Origin: Hyphomicrobiales bacterium | Lineage (GTDB): Bacteria > Pseudomonadota > Alphaproteobacteria > Rhizobiales > Aestuariivirgaceae | Reading direction: 5' to 3' | Assembly (NCBI GenBank): GCA_026982665.1 | Contig: JALSGQ010000160.1 | Location: 1 to 36,841, forward strand | DNA length: 36,841 nucleotides | In this document: piece after piece, positions 1 to 7,645 of the stretch | How the letters are laid out: each line of letters starts with the position of its first letter | How positions within the stretch are numbered: the stretch's first letter is position 1 | Position numbers and translations under genes: made by a program | The notes under the pieces: generated by a model | Databases searched by the model: none | Told to the model about the DNA's origin: nothing | Seen by the model: the letters and a program-made list of their open reading frames with translations, nothing else

Positions 1-8
1 TGCGAGGG

Positions 9-32
9 GGTGGCGGCCCTCCGGGAGCCACC
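9..32. other. GC-rich inverted repeat downstream of tRNA-Arg
   Basis: GGTGGC (9-14) and GCCACC (27-32) form a perfect 6-bp stem around a GC-rich loop that can extend the pairing. It lies about 40 nt downstream of tRNA-Arg in that gene's direction and may help end transcription or processing. There is no T-run after it on the minus strand within the window, so it is not a classical intrinsic terminator. Confidence 0.35.
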
Positions 33-72
33 TTATCCTTGTCTGCAGTTTCCGTGTTCTCCGTGAAATCAT

Positions 73-149
<77 letters not shown>

Positions 150-172
150 CCACCATGTGGGCTTTATGGTGT

Positions 173-302
173 GCTCTGTTGCCAGCGTAGGTTGGCAGGC
201 AACACCGGTTCTGGGGCGGCACTCACTCCGTTGGTGTCCCTATGCAATATGCAAGTGCGTGCGGCTTGCGGTGCGCTCTGTTGCCAATGCAGGTTGGCAG
301 GC
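173..302. repeat. Two near-identical 28-bp direct repeats (173-200, 275-302)
   Basis: The two 28-bp copies both start GCTCTGTTGCCA and end GGTTGGCAGGC. They differ at three positions and start 102 bp apart. Each contains TGCCA and TGGCA in inverted order (TGCCA-N8-TGGCA), so each copy can fold into a small hairpin. They fill the gap between tRNA-Arg and the complex I subunit gene. They could be a small REP-like element or a local duplication; no function is evident. Confidence 0.5.
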
Positions 303-350
303 CATGCCAGCTCTTGTCCTGCATGGTTGCCATTGCGTGCGCCAATCGCT

Positions 351-656
351 TCAGTGTGTCCAGTTCACCTTGCGCGTTGCGCGGAAGTTGTCGGTGTAGG
401 ACTTGGATTTCACCGTCTTCTCGTGCTCGGGCAGCACGATGAAGGGGATGCCATGACGGCGGGCATAGGCCTCCGCCTTCTCGCGGCTATCGAAGCGCAT
501 CTTCACCTGTCGCTTCATGTCCGACATCGTCGTCCAGCCCATCAGCGGCTCGCGGCCGTAATCCGCCTCCGGCTCGAACTCCAGCACCCATTCCCGCGAG
601 CGGGCCTCGCCGGACTGCGTGGCTGGCCGCGCCGGCCTGTAGATGCGCGCCACCAT
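351..656 (-). CDS. NDUFS4-type NADH dehydrogenase (complex I) accessory subunit
   Basis: A 101-residue protein of the ETC complex I subunit family (bacterial relatives of mitochondrial NDUFS4/AQDQ). The features seen are the start [16 protein letters not shown], then WVLEFEPEA (about 23-31), the PLMGWT block (about 38-43), an [16 protein letters not shown] segment (about 54-69) and a C-terminal YTDNFR...WTH tail, the usual order and length for this family. In alphaproteobacteria this supernumerary subunit binds the peripheral arm of NADH:quinone oxidoreductase near the 24-kDa/flavin subunits. The start at 656 is preceded on the minus strand by GGGAGGA at normal spacing. The gene sits alone between two tRNA genes, not in a nuo operon, so it may share a transcript with tRNA-Pro upstream. 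Family assignment is strong; the role in assembly or stability is inferred from the mitochondrial homologue. Confidence 0.9.
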   Translation of the reverse strand: MVARIYRPARPATQSGEARSREWVLEFEPEADYGREPLMGWTTMSDMKRQVKMRFDSREKAEAYARRHGIPFIVLPEHEKTVKSKSYTDNFRATRKVNWTH

Positions 657-681
657 TGATTCGTATCCTCCCGTTTCTCAC

Positions 682-758
682 TGGTCGGGGCGGCAGGATT
701 CGAACCTGCGACCCTCTGCTCCCAAAGCAGATGCGCTACCAGGCTGCGCTACGCCCCG
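682..758 (-). tRNA. tRNA-Pro (anticodon UGG)
   Basis: On the minus strand this is a 77-nt cloverleaf beginning CGGGGCG and ending CGCCCCG-ACCA, so CCA is encoded. The anticodon stem TCTGC/GCAGA closes the loop TTTGGGA, giving anticodon UGG (proline). The T-arm has GGTTCGAATCC. It lies 25 bp upstream of the complex I subunit start on the same strand. Confidence 0.96.
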
Positions 759-963
759 TTTGCCAATGCTGTATCGTGATCCTGCATCGTGAGCACTGCA
801 GCGTGATTGCACGTGTGCATGTCTGCATGCCCACCTGTATTCACCACCTGCTTTCAATACGCATCCGTTCGACTGCTTGCAAGAGGCTTTACCCGGCGTT
901 TACGACGCATCTGGTAGGTTGCGGCAACCAACCGACACCGCCTTGTGGGGAGATGACAGGGCC
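759..963. other. Divergent intergenic region between tRNA-Pro and the PilZ gene
   Basis: 205 bp that must hold the promoters for the minus-strand tRNA-Pro group and the plus-strand PilZ gene. It is rich in TGCA/GCATG tetramers around 780-835. A weak -35-like TTGCAA is seen near 878. No strong palindrome or recognisable factor site was found. Confidence 0.4.
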
Positions 964-1587
964 ATGTATCTGGAGCATGTGGATACCATGCTGTTTTCAA
1001 ACGCCAATGCGCGGCCTGTTGTGGCGGCTGCAGGCTCTGAATTTCCCCTCATTCTGCTGGGGCGCTTCATGCGGGAAGATAAGAGCGAGCATGCCTGCCG
1101 GCTGCGAGAACTGACGACGGAGCAGGCAATCATCTCCTCGGATGCGGAAGTGAAGCAGGGCGAGCATATCATTGCCTACATCGATGAGATTGGCCGCATC
1201 GAGGGTGAGGTGGTGGATGTTGACGGGCGGCGCTTCACCCTGCATCTGCGCCTCGGTGAGGCCGGGCGCAAGCGGCTGGCGGAGAAGATCAGATGGGTGG
1301 AGGCCAAGGCGCGTGGCGAAGGCGTGGAAAAGCGCCGCTACGAGCGCTACCAGCCCAAGGACGCCCGCTCGCGCATAGAGCTGGAGGACGGGCGCAGCTA
1401 TCCGTGCGAGGTCATCGACATTTCCGTTTCCGGCGCATCGGTGCGCAGCCCGGTGATGCCCGCCATCGGCACACTGGTAAAGCTGGGCAAGACACGCGGC
1501 CGGGTGGTGCGTCATCACTCGGAGGGGTTTGCCGTGGAGTTCTGTCGCCTGTTGCCGGAGGAGGTGTTGCGAGCCAAGGTGCGCTGA
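964..1587 (+). CDS. Tandem PilZ-domain protein (probable c-di-GMP receptor)
   Basis: A 207-residue protein with two PilZ-like units. The C-terminal one (about 121-205) is canonical: KRRYERYQP supplies the RxxxR arm (R124, R128), and DISVSG (152-157) the D/N-x-S-x-x-G motif, the two parts that bind cyclic di-GMP in PilZ proteins. The N-terminal unit (about 33-112, GRFMREDKSEHACRL through IDEIGRIEG) has the fold pattern, but ELTTEQA stands where the DxSxxG motif should be, so it probably does not bind ligand. No signal peptide or membrane segment is seen, so it is cytoplasmic. I prefer the start at 964, with GGGGAG about 10 nt upstream; the frame is open to an earlier ATG at 877 that lacks a good ribosome site and adds an unconserved leader. 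It is a single-gene unit ending in a terminator. The downstream target (motility, exopolysaccharide, cell cycle) cannot be told. Confidence 0.85.
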   Translation: MYLEHVDTMLFSNANARPVVAAAGSEFPLILLGRFMREDKSEHACRLRELTTEQAIISSDAEVKQGEHIIAYIDEIGRIEGEVVDVDGRRFTLHLRLGEAGRKRLAEKIRWVEAKARGEGVEKRRYERYQPKDARSRIELEDGRSYPCEVIDISVSGASVRSPVMPAIGTLVKLGKTRGRVVRHHSEGFAVEFCRLLPEEVLRAKVR

Positions 1588-1636
1588 GAGCGCCGGGCGA
1601 GAGGTATTTCAACGGCAACGCATTTGCGATAAGCAG

Positions 1637-1671
1637 GGCAGGTTGTAGCTGATTGCAGCCTGCCTGTTTTT
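1637..1671 (+). terminator. Rho-independent terminator after the PilZ gene
   Basis: GGCAGGTTG (1637-1645) pairs with CAGCCTGCC (1656-1664), with one G-U pair, and is followed by TGTTTTT. It separates the PilZ unit from glmU. Confidence 0.8.
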
Positions 1672-1709
1672 CATGAAGACATCAGGACGGCCTGTTTTCG
1701 GAGGCTTGC

Positions 1710-3074
1710 ATGCGGGATCTTTCCATCATTGTGCTGGCGGCGGGGCAGGGCACGCGCATGAAGTCGCGTCTGCCGAAGGTGCTGCACCAGGTGGCCAATC
1801 GCTCCATGCTGGGGCACGTGCTGGGGCTGGCGCAAGACATGCAGCCGGCGCGGCTGGTGGTGGTGCATGGCCCTGGCGAGGAAGGTGCCGCGGTGGCGGC
1901 GGAAGCGCGTGCGCAAGCTCCCGATGTGCTGCTGGCGGAGCAGGCGGAGCGGTTGGGCACCGGACATGCGGTAATGCAGGCCCTGCCGGCGCTGGAAGGT
2001 TTCGGCGGCACGGTGCTGGTGCTTTATGGCGACGTGCCGCTGCTGCGGCGTGAAGTGCTGCAGGAGCTGCTGGCGCTGGTTTCTGCCGAGCGGCCTGTTG
2101 CGGTGCTGGGGTTCGAGGCGGCAGATCCGGGCAGCTATGGGCGGCTGCTGACCACGGCTGACGGGCAGGAACTTGAGGCGATAGTCGAAGCAAAGGATGC
2201 AACGCCTGAGCAGTTGCGCATAAGCCTTTGCAACTCCGGCGTCATGGCAGTGGATGCCGGGCTGCTGCGCAGGTTGCTGCCGCGGCTTTCCGCCGACAAC
2301 AGACAGGGCGAATACTATCTTACCGATCTCGTGGCGCTGGCGCGTGGTGAAGAGCTGCGGGTGGGCCTTGCGCTGTGTGATGAACAGGACGTGCTGGGGG
2401 TGAATGACCGCGTGCAGCTGGCCGAGGCCGAGCGGGTGATGCAGCGGCGCTTGCGTGAGCAGGCCATGCGCGCCGGGGCGACGTTCACTGCCCCGGACAC
2501 GGTGTTTCTTTCCGTCGATACGGAAATCGGGCGCGATGTCATCATTGGCCCGTTCGTGGTTTTCGGCCCCGGTGTGCGCGTGGCTGATGACGTGGTCATC
2601 CATTCCCACTGCCACCTGGAAGGAGCGGTGGTGGAGCAGGGGGCGCAGGTGGGGCCGTTTGCACGGTTGCGTCCCGGTGCCGTCATCGAGGCCGGTGCGA
2701 AGGTGGGCAATTTCGTGGAGATCAAGAACGCTACCGTGGAGGTGGGGGCAAAGGTCAATCACCTGAGCTACATCGGCGATGCGCGGGTGGGGGCGGATGC
2801 CAACATTGGTGCCGGCACCATTACCTGCAATTACGATGGCTACATGAAGCACCGCACGGATATCGGCAAGGGTGCCTTCATCGGCTCCAACACGGCGCTG
2901 GTGGCACCGGTGAAGGTGGGAGACGGTGCGCTGGTGGCAGCGGGCAGCACCATCACGAGGGATGTGCCGGAGAATGCGCTGGCCATCGAGCGGGCGGAGC
3001 AGCGCATGTCCGAAGGCTGGGCAGCGCGGTATCGCGAGCGCAAGGCGGCGGAGAAGGCGCGGCGGAAAGGATGA
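1710..3074 (+). CDS. glmU: Bifunctional GlcNAc-1-P uridylyltransferase / GlcN-1-P acetyltransferase GlmU
   Basis: 454 residues, the usual GlmU length. The N-terminal pyrophosphorylase domain starts with LAAGQGTRMKS (9-19) and LPKVLH; QAERLGTGHAV (about 78-88) and LYGDVPLL with the metal/UTP aspartate D108 follow. From about residue 250 there is a left-handed parallel beta-helix of hexapeptide repeats containing KVGNFVEIKNA, NHLSYIGDA and NYDGYMKHRT, the acetyltransferase active-site and acetyl-CoA region. It makes UDP-N-acetylglucosamine from glucosamine-1-phosphate in the cytoplasm, for peptidoglycan and LPS. GGAGG sits 7 nt before the ATG. The next gene is glmS, 31 bp downstream on the same strand, so the pair forms an amino-sugar operon (GlmM must be elsewhere). 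Nothing looks unusual. Confidence 0.97.
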   Translation: MRDLSIIVLAAGQGTRMKSRLPKVLHQVANRSMLGHVLGLAQDMQPARLVVVHGPGEEGAAVAAEARAQAPDVLLAEQAERLGTGHAVMQALPALEGFGGTVLVLYGDVPLLRREVLQELLALVSAERPVAVLGFEAADPGSYGRLLTTADGQELEAIVEAKDATPEQLRISLCNSGVMAVDAGLLRRLLPRLSADNRQGEYYLTDLVALARGEELRVGLALCDEQDVLGVNDRVQLAEAERVMQRRLREQAMRAGATFTAPDTVFLSVDTEIGRDVIIGPFVVFGPGVRVADDVVIHSHCHLEGAVVEQGAQVGPFARLRPGAVIEAGAKVGNFVEIKNATVEVGAKVNHLSYIGDARVGADANIGAGTITCNYDGYMKHRTDIGKGAFIGSNTALVAPVKVGDGALVAAGSTITRDVPENALAIERAEQRMSEGWAARYRERKAAEKARRKG

Positions 3075-3105
3075 ACCGCGGCAAGGGAAACGGGGAGAGA
3101 TTTCA

Positions 3106-4929
3106 ATGTGCGGCATTGTCGGCATCCTGGGGCGCGAACCGGTGGCCATGCGGCTGGTGGAGGCGCTGCGGCGGCTGGAATATCGTGGCTATGATTCCGC
3201 CGGCATTGCCGTGCTGGAGAACGGTGTGCTGAAGCGCGTGCGCGCGGCCGGCAAGCTGCGCAACCTGGTGCAGAAGCTCTCTGATGCAGACCTGCAGTCC
3301 ACCATCGGCATCGGGCACACGCGCTGGGCCACCCACGGCGGCCCCAGCGAGGCCAATGCCCATCCGCACATCGCCGGCAGGGTGGCCATCGTCCACAATG
3401 GCATCATCGAGAACTTCAAGGAGCTGCGCGAGCAGTTGCAGCACCGCGGCATTCAGCCCGAATCCGATACCGACACGGAGATCGTGGCGCATCTCATCAA
3501 CGTGGCGCTGGAAGAAGGTGCAACGCCCAAGGAGGCGGTGCTTTCGGTGCTGGAAGAGCTGCGCGGCGCATTTGCCTTCGCCATCATCTTCGAGGGGCAT
3601 GACAACCTCATGATCGGTGCACGGCGCGGCTCGCCGCTGGCGGTGGGGCATGGCGAGGGCGAGATGATGCTGGGTTCCGATGCCATTGCGCTGGCCCCCT
3701 TCACCTCGCGCATCACCTACCTTGAGGATGGCGACGTGGTGTTCCTCACCCGCGAGGGATTCGAGATCCTCGATGGCGAGCGCCGCCATGTCATCCGCCC
3801 GATGCAGTTCACGCAAGCCGCATCGCTGCTGGTGGACAAGGGCGGCTACAAGCACTTCATGGCCAAGGAGATGCACGAGCAGCCGGACGTGCTGGGCCAC
3901 ACCATGAGCGAATATCTCGACTTTGCCAATGGCCGGGTGCGCCTGCCCGAGCTGCCGGTGGACCTGAAGGCGCTGGGGCGGATGACCATCACGGCCTGCG
4001 GCACTGCCTTCTATGCCGGCATGGTGGGCAAATACTGGCTGGAGCAGCTGGCGCGGCTGCCGGTGGAGGTGGATGTGGCTTCCGAGTTCCGCTACCGCGA
4101 AGCGCCGCTGGATGCGGGCGGGCTGTCGCTGGTGATCTCGCAGTCTGGCGAGACGGCGGACACGCTGGCAGCGCTGCGTTACTGCAAGGCGCGCGGGCAG
4201 AAGGTGGCGGCGGTGGTGAACGTGCCGGAATCCACCATCGCGCGGGAAAGCGATGTGGTGCTGCGCACCTTTGCCGGGCCGGAGATCGGCGTGGCCTCCA
4301 CCAAGGCCTTCACCTGCCAGCTGGTGGTGCTGGCGGCCTTTGCCCTTGCCGTGGCGCGGGAGCGCGGACACGTGGATGCCGAACGCGAGCAGGAACTGGT
4401 GCGCGCCTTGCAGCAGGTGCCACGGCTGGTGGTTCAGGCGCTGGAGCAGGAAGAGAAGGTGGCAAAGGTGGCGCACGAGCTGGCGCATGCCTCCGATATT
4501 CTCTACCTGGGCCGCGGCATCAACTATCCGCTGGCGCTGGAAGGGGCGCTGAAGTTCAAGGAAATCTCCTACATTCACGCCGAGGGCTATGCCGCCGGCG
4601 AGCTGAAGCACGGGCCCATTGCGCTCATTGACGAGAAGGTGCCGGTGGTGGTCATTGCACCGCGTGATGCGCTGTTCGAGAAGACCGTCTCCAACATGGA
4701 GGAGGTGGCGGCGCGCGGTGCGAAGATCGTGCTGATCACCGACGAGGCCGGGGCGATGGAGCATGGGGCAAAGGCCTTCGAAACCATTACCGTGCCGGCG
4801 GCCGACCCGTTCATTTCGCCGCTGCTCTATGCCATTCCGGTGCAGCTGCTGGCCTATCACGCGGCGGTGTTCCTGGGTACGGACGTGGACCAGCCGCGCA
4901 ACCTGGCAAAATCCGTAACGGTGGAATGA
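3106..4929 (+). CDS. glmS: Glutamine--fructose-6-phosphate aminotransferase (isomerizing) GlmS
   Basis: 607 residues. The start is fixed by the N-terminal nucleophile: MCGIVGIL, where Cys2 becomes the glutamine amidotransferase catalytic residue after Met removal; an earlier in-frame ATG inside glmU would bury it. The glutaminase domain includes RRLEYRGYDSAG and HTRWATHGGPS. Two SIS sugar-isomerase domains follow, with ITACGTAFYAG and SQSGETADT in the first and a C-terminal tail ending DQPRNLAKSVTVE, the loop that completes the fructose-6-P site. It converts fructose-6-P and glutamine to glucosamine-6-P, the first step of the hexosamine pathway. A GGGGAGA site lies about 9 nt upstream of the ATG. 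The 31-nt glmU-glmS gap has no room for a glmS ribozyme. Confidence 0.97.
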   Translation: MCGIVGILGREPVAMRLVEALRRLEYRGYDSAGIAVLENGVLKRVRAAGKLRNLVQKLSDADLQSTIGIGHTRWATHGGPSEANAHPHIAGRVAIVHNGIIENFKELREQLQHRGIQPESDTDTEIVAHLINVALEEGATPKEAVLSVLEELRGAFAFAIIFEGHDNLMIGARRGSPLAVGHGEGEMMLGSDAIALAPFTSRITYLEDGDVVFLTREGFEILDGERRHVIRPMQFTQAASLLVDKGGYKHFMAKEMHEQPDVLGHTMSEYLDFANGRVRLPELPVDLKALGRMTITACGTAFYAGMVGKYWLEQLARLPVEVDVASEFRYREAPLDAGGLSLVISQSGETADTLAALRYCKARGQKVAAVVNVPESTIARESDVVLRTFAGPEIGVASTKAFTCQLVVLAAFALAVARERGHVDAEREQELVRALQQVPRLVVQALEQEEKVAKVAHELAHASDILYLGRGINYPLALEGALKFKEISYIHAEGYAAGELKHGPIALIDEKVPVVVIAPRDALFEKTVSNMEEVAARGAKIVLITDEAGAMEHGAKAFETITVPAADPFISPLLYAIPVQLLAYHAAVFLGTDVDQPRNLAKSVTVE

Positions 4930-5272
4930 ACCTAAGGGGCGAAGAGGGGGCGGGCAAACCCTCGGCGGCCTGTCTCAAGAGATTCGTGGTTGGCCCGAAT
5001 TGCCGGTTGCCGGCAGCGTGCCACATGCCTTGCGCCTGACCCGGCATCGGGAAGATGCGGCAGGTGTGCAACATCATTTTCTCCACAGATGATGCTTCGA
5101 CATGCCTGCACGCCACGGCAAGTGTGCAGAATCGCCACATTCTGTTGTAAAAAGGCGACAGCATGGTTGTCCGGAACGGCCTGCGGGGGCGGTTGCGTGC
5201 ATCCGGCGGGCGATTGTTTGCAAATGATGGGGCGTGGCTTCCGTGGCAAGCGGTGGAGAGGGTGGCAATGGC
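4930..5272. promoter_or_regulatory. glmS-ntrY intergenic region with a CAGAAT/ATTCTG dyad
   Basis: About 340 bp without a recognisable gene. The clearest structure is a perfect dyad, CAGAAT (5127-5132), 6-nt spacer, ATTCTG (5139-5144), followed by TTGTAAAAA. It may be an operator or the left part of the ntrYX promoter. I searched for a sigma-54 element (TGGCAC-N5-TTGC) on both strands and saw none with correct spacing. A GTG-initiated extension of ntrY (from 5234) overlaps the end of this region. Confidence 0.4.
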
Positions 5273-7645
5273 ATGACGGCGCGGGCGGGTGCCTCGCCCG
5301 CCATGATGCCGGTGGCCGAGCCGCCGGACATCAACGTGATGCGCCGCCCGCGCACCGGGCGCATCGGGCTGGCGCTGGTGCTGCTGGCGCTGGTGCTGGG
5401 GCTTGTCACCTATCTCGTCCTTACCGGCCTCACACCCATCAGGCCGACGCCGCAGCTGGTGTGGTGGCTGGTGGCGGCCAATGGCGTGATGGTGCTGCTG
5501 CTGGCGCTGCTCATTGCGCGGCAGGTGATATGGCTTGTGCGGGCGCGGCGGCGGCGGCTGGCCGGTGCGGGGCTGCATGGGCGCATTGTCGGCCTGCTGT
5601 CGCTGTTTGCGGCGGTGCCTGCCATCATCGTGGCGCTGTTCGCTTCCGTAACGCTCAATCGCGGGCTGGATGCGTGGTTTTCCGAGCGCATCGAGAGCAT
5701 CGTGCGGCGTGCCATCATCGTCTCGGAGGCCTACATCCAGGACAAGGTGGCGCAGGCGCGGGTGGATGTGCGCGGGTTTGCGCGGGAGATAGAGGCACGC
5801 AAGACACTGCTGGCGGCAGATCGTCCGCAGTTCCTGCAGGAGATCTCCGTGCTGGCGGCGGTGCGCGGGGTGCCGGCGGTGTTCATCCTCAACCCGCGGC
5901 AACAGCGGCTGGAGGCGGCCATCACGGCAGATGAGCGCATCCGCTTCCGCCCGCCGCCGCCGGATGCCTTCCGCATTGCCGATGAAGGCAAGGTGCTGGT
6001 AACGGGACCGGGGCCGGGCGACAACTTCATCCGCGCCATGATGAAGCTGGAAGAGCTGCCGGGGCTTTACGTGCTCATTTACCGGGCAGTGGATCCGGAG
6101 GTCATCCGCCAGCTCACGGCAGCGCAGCAGGAGCTGAACGAGTTCCTGTCGTTCAAGAAGCAGCGCTTCGGCATCCAGGTTACGTTCGCCTTCGTCTATG
6201 CCGGTGTTGCCTTCATCTTCCTGCTGGCGGCCATCTGGTTCGGGATGTGGCTGGCCGACCGGCTGGTGGCACCGGTGGTGGGGCTGATTGGTGCATCACG
6301 GCAATTGGCGCGGGGCAATTTCGACGTGCAGTTGCCGGAGCCGGAAGGGCAGGGCGACGTGGCCACGCTGCTGCGCGTGTTCAACCGCATGACCCGGCAA
6401 CTGAAGCAGCAGCGCCAGCAGCTGCTGGATGCCTACCATGAACTGGATGAGCGCCGCCGCTTCATGGAGGCGGTGCTGGCCGGGGTTTCCGCCGGCGTGA
6501 TGGGGCTGGATGCGCAGCAGCGCATCCGCCTGCTGAACCGATCGGCACGGGAGCTGCTGGGGTTGAAGCGGGAAAACCCCGTGGGCCGGTCGCTTGAAGA
6601 GGTGGTGCCGGCTTTCGCCCCGGTGCTGGAGAAGGCGAAGGCGCGGCGCTCCGGCTTCGGGCAGGATCACGTGCGCATGGAGGTGAACGGCGAGGAGCGC
6701 ACCTTCATGGTGCGCGCGGTGGTGGAGCGCGGCGACAAGGAGCTGTTCGGCTACGTCATCACCTTCGATGACACCACCGAGCTGCTGACGGCGCAGCGCA
6801 ATGCCGCCTGGGCCGACGTGGCGCGGCGCATCGCCCACGAGATCAAGAACCCGCTCACACCCATCCAGCTTTCCGCCGAGCGGCTCAGGCGGCGGTTCGG
6901 AAAGGAGATCACTTCCAGCCCGGAAGTGTTTGCCCAGTGCACGGACACCATCGTGCGGCAGGTGGAGGACATCGGCCGCATGGTGGACGAGTTCTCCTCC
7001 TTCGCCCGCATGCCGCAGGCGCACCCCGAACGGCAGGACATCGTGCAGGTGATCAAGGAGGCACTGCTGCTGCAACGGGTGAGCAGCGAGGACATCCGCA
7101 TAGAGCTGGAGCTGCCGGATGCACCGCTGGAGCTGGAGTTCGACCGCCGGCTCATCACCCAGGCGCTGACCAACCTGGTGAAGAACGCGCGCGAGGCCAT
7201 CGAGGCCCGGCGCGAGGAAGAGCCGGATCTGGAGGGGCGCATCATCGTGCGGCTGGTGCGGCAGGAAGAGGGCGTGGCCATCCAGGTGATCGACAATGGC
7301 AAGGGCCTGCCGAAGCAGGAGCGGCATCGGTTGACGGAGCCCTACATGACAACGCGCAAGAAGGGCACCGGGCTGGGGCTGGCCATCGTGCAGCGCATCA
7401 TGGAGGAGCATGGCGGGCGGCTGGAGCTGGCCGATGCGCCGCAGGGGCGTGGTGCGATGGTAAGCCTGTGGCTGCCACTGCGCGGCATGGGAGATGGCGC
7501 GCCTGATGGTGCGGCAGATGCCGGAACGGGGAATGCGCATGATGACGGTGGTGGCGCTGCGGCCGATACGGAGGAACGGGCGGCGGCCAGGAATGAAGCG
7601 GCCGGGCATGATGATGGCAAGCGTGAGGAGGAAGAACGCGCATGA
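5273..7645 (+). CDS. ntrY: Nitrogen regulation sensor histidine kinase NtrY
   Basis: A 790-residue membrane sensor kinase. The layout is: two N-terminal hydrophobic helices (about 30-52 and 62-84), a third near 106-126, an extracytoplasmic stretch, and a fourth helix near 300-322. Then come a HAMP linker (DRLVAPVVGL onward), a PAS domain (about 395-500) and a HisKA domain with RRIAHEIKNPLTPIQ, in which His522 is the phosphoacceptor. The ATPase domain carries NLVKNAREAIE (N box), DNGKGLP (G1) and KKGTGLGLAIV (G2). The last 50 residues are a low-complexity Gly/Ala/Asp/Glu tail. NtrY phosphorylates NtrX, and the genes overlap by 4 bp (ATGA), so they are translationally coupled. In alphaproteobacteria the pair affects nitrogen metabolism, redox response and envelope functions. 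I chose ATG 5273 because GGAGAGGG lies about 11 nt upstream; a GTG at 5234 would add 13 residues. Confidence 0.93.
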   Translation: MTARAGASPAMMPVAEPPDINVMRRPRTGRIGLALVLLALVLGLVTYLVLTGLTPIRPTPQLVWWLVAANGVMVLLLALLIARQVIWLVRARRRRLAGAGLHGRIVGLLSLFAAVPAIIVALFASVTLNRGLDAWFSERIESIVRRAIIVSEAYIQDKVAQARVDVRGFAREIEARKTLLAADRPQFLQEISVLAAVRGVPAVFILNPRQQRLEAAITADERIRFRPPPPDAFRIADEGKVLVTGPGPGDNFIRAMMKLEELPGLYVLIYRAVDPEVIRQLTAAQQELNEFLSFKKQRFGIQVTFAFVYAGVAFIFLLAAIWFGMWLADRLVAPVVGLIGASRQLARGNFDVQLPEPEGQGDVATLLRVFNRMTRQLKQQRQQLLDAYHELDERRRFMEAVLAGVSAGVMGLDAQQRIRLLNRSARELLGLKRENPVGRSLEEVVPAFAPVLEKAKARRSGFGQDHVRMEVNGEERTFMVRAVVERGDKELFGYVITFDDTTELLTAQRNAAWADVARRIAHEIKNPLTPIQLSAERLRRRFGKEITSSPEVFAQCTDTIVRQVEDIGRMVDEFSSFARMPQAHPERQDIVQVIKEALLLQRVSSEDIRIELELPDAPLELEFDRRLITQALTNLVKNAREAIEARREEEPDLEGRIIVRLVRQEEGVAIQVIDNGKGLPKQERHRLTEPYMTTRKKGTGLGLAIVQRIMEEHGGRLELADAPQGRGAMVSLWLPLRGMGDGAPDGAADAGTGNAHDDGGGAAADTEERAAARNEAAGHDDGKREEEERA

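Noticed and set aside
3075-3105. glmS ribozyme or riboswitch
   Set aside because: The glmU-glmS gap is only 31 nt, far too short, and glmS ribozymes are typical of Gram-positive bacteria.
3103-4860. A long minus-strand frame antisense to glmS
   Set aside because: It is a composition artefact, His/Arg/Gln-rich with no ribosome site; glmS is unambiguous.
4930-5272. Sigma-54 promoter before ntrY
   Set aside because: TGGC-like strings occur on the minus strand (for example near 5018) but none has the N5-TTGC part at correct spacing.
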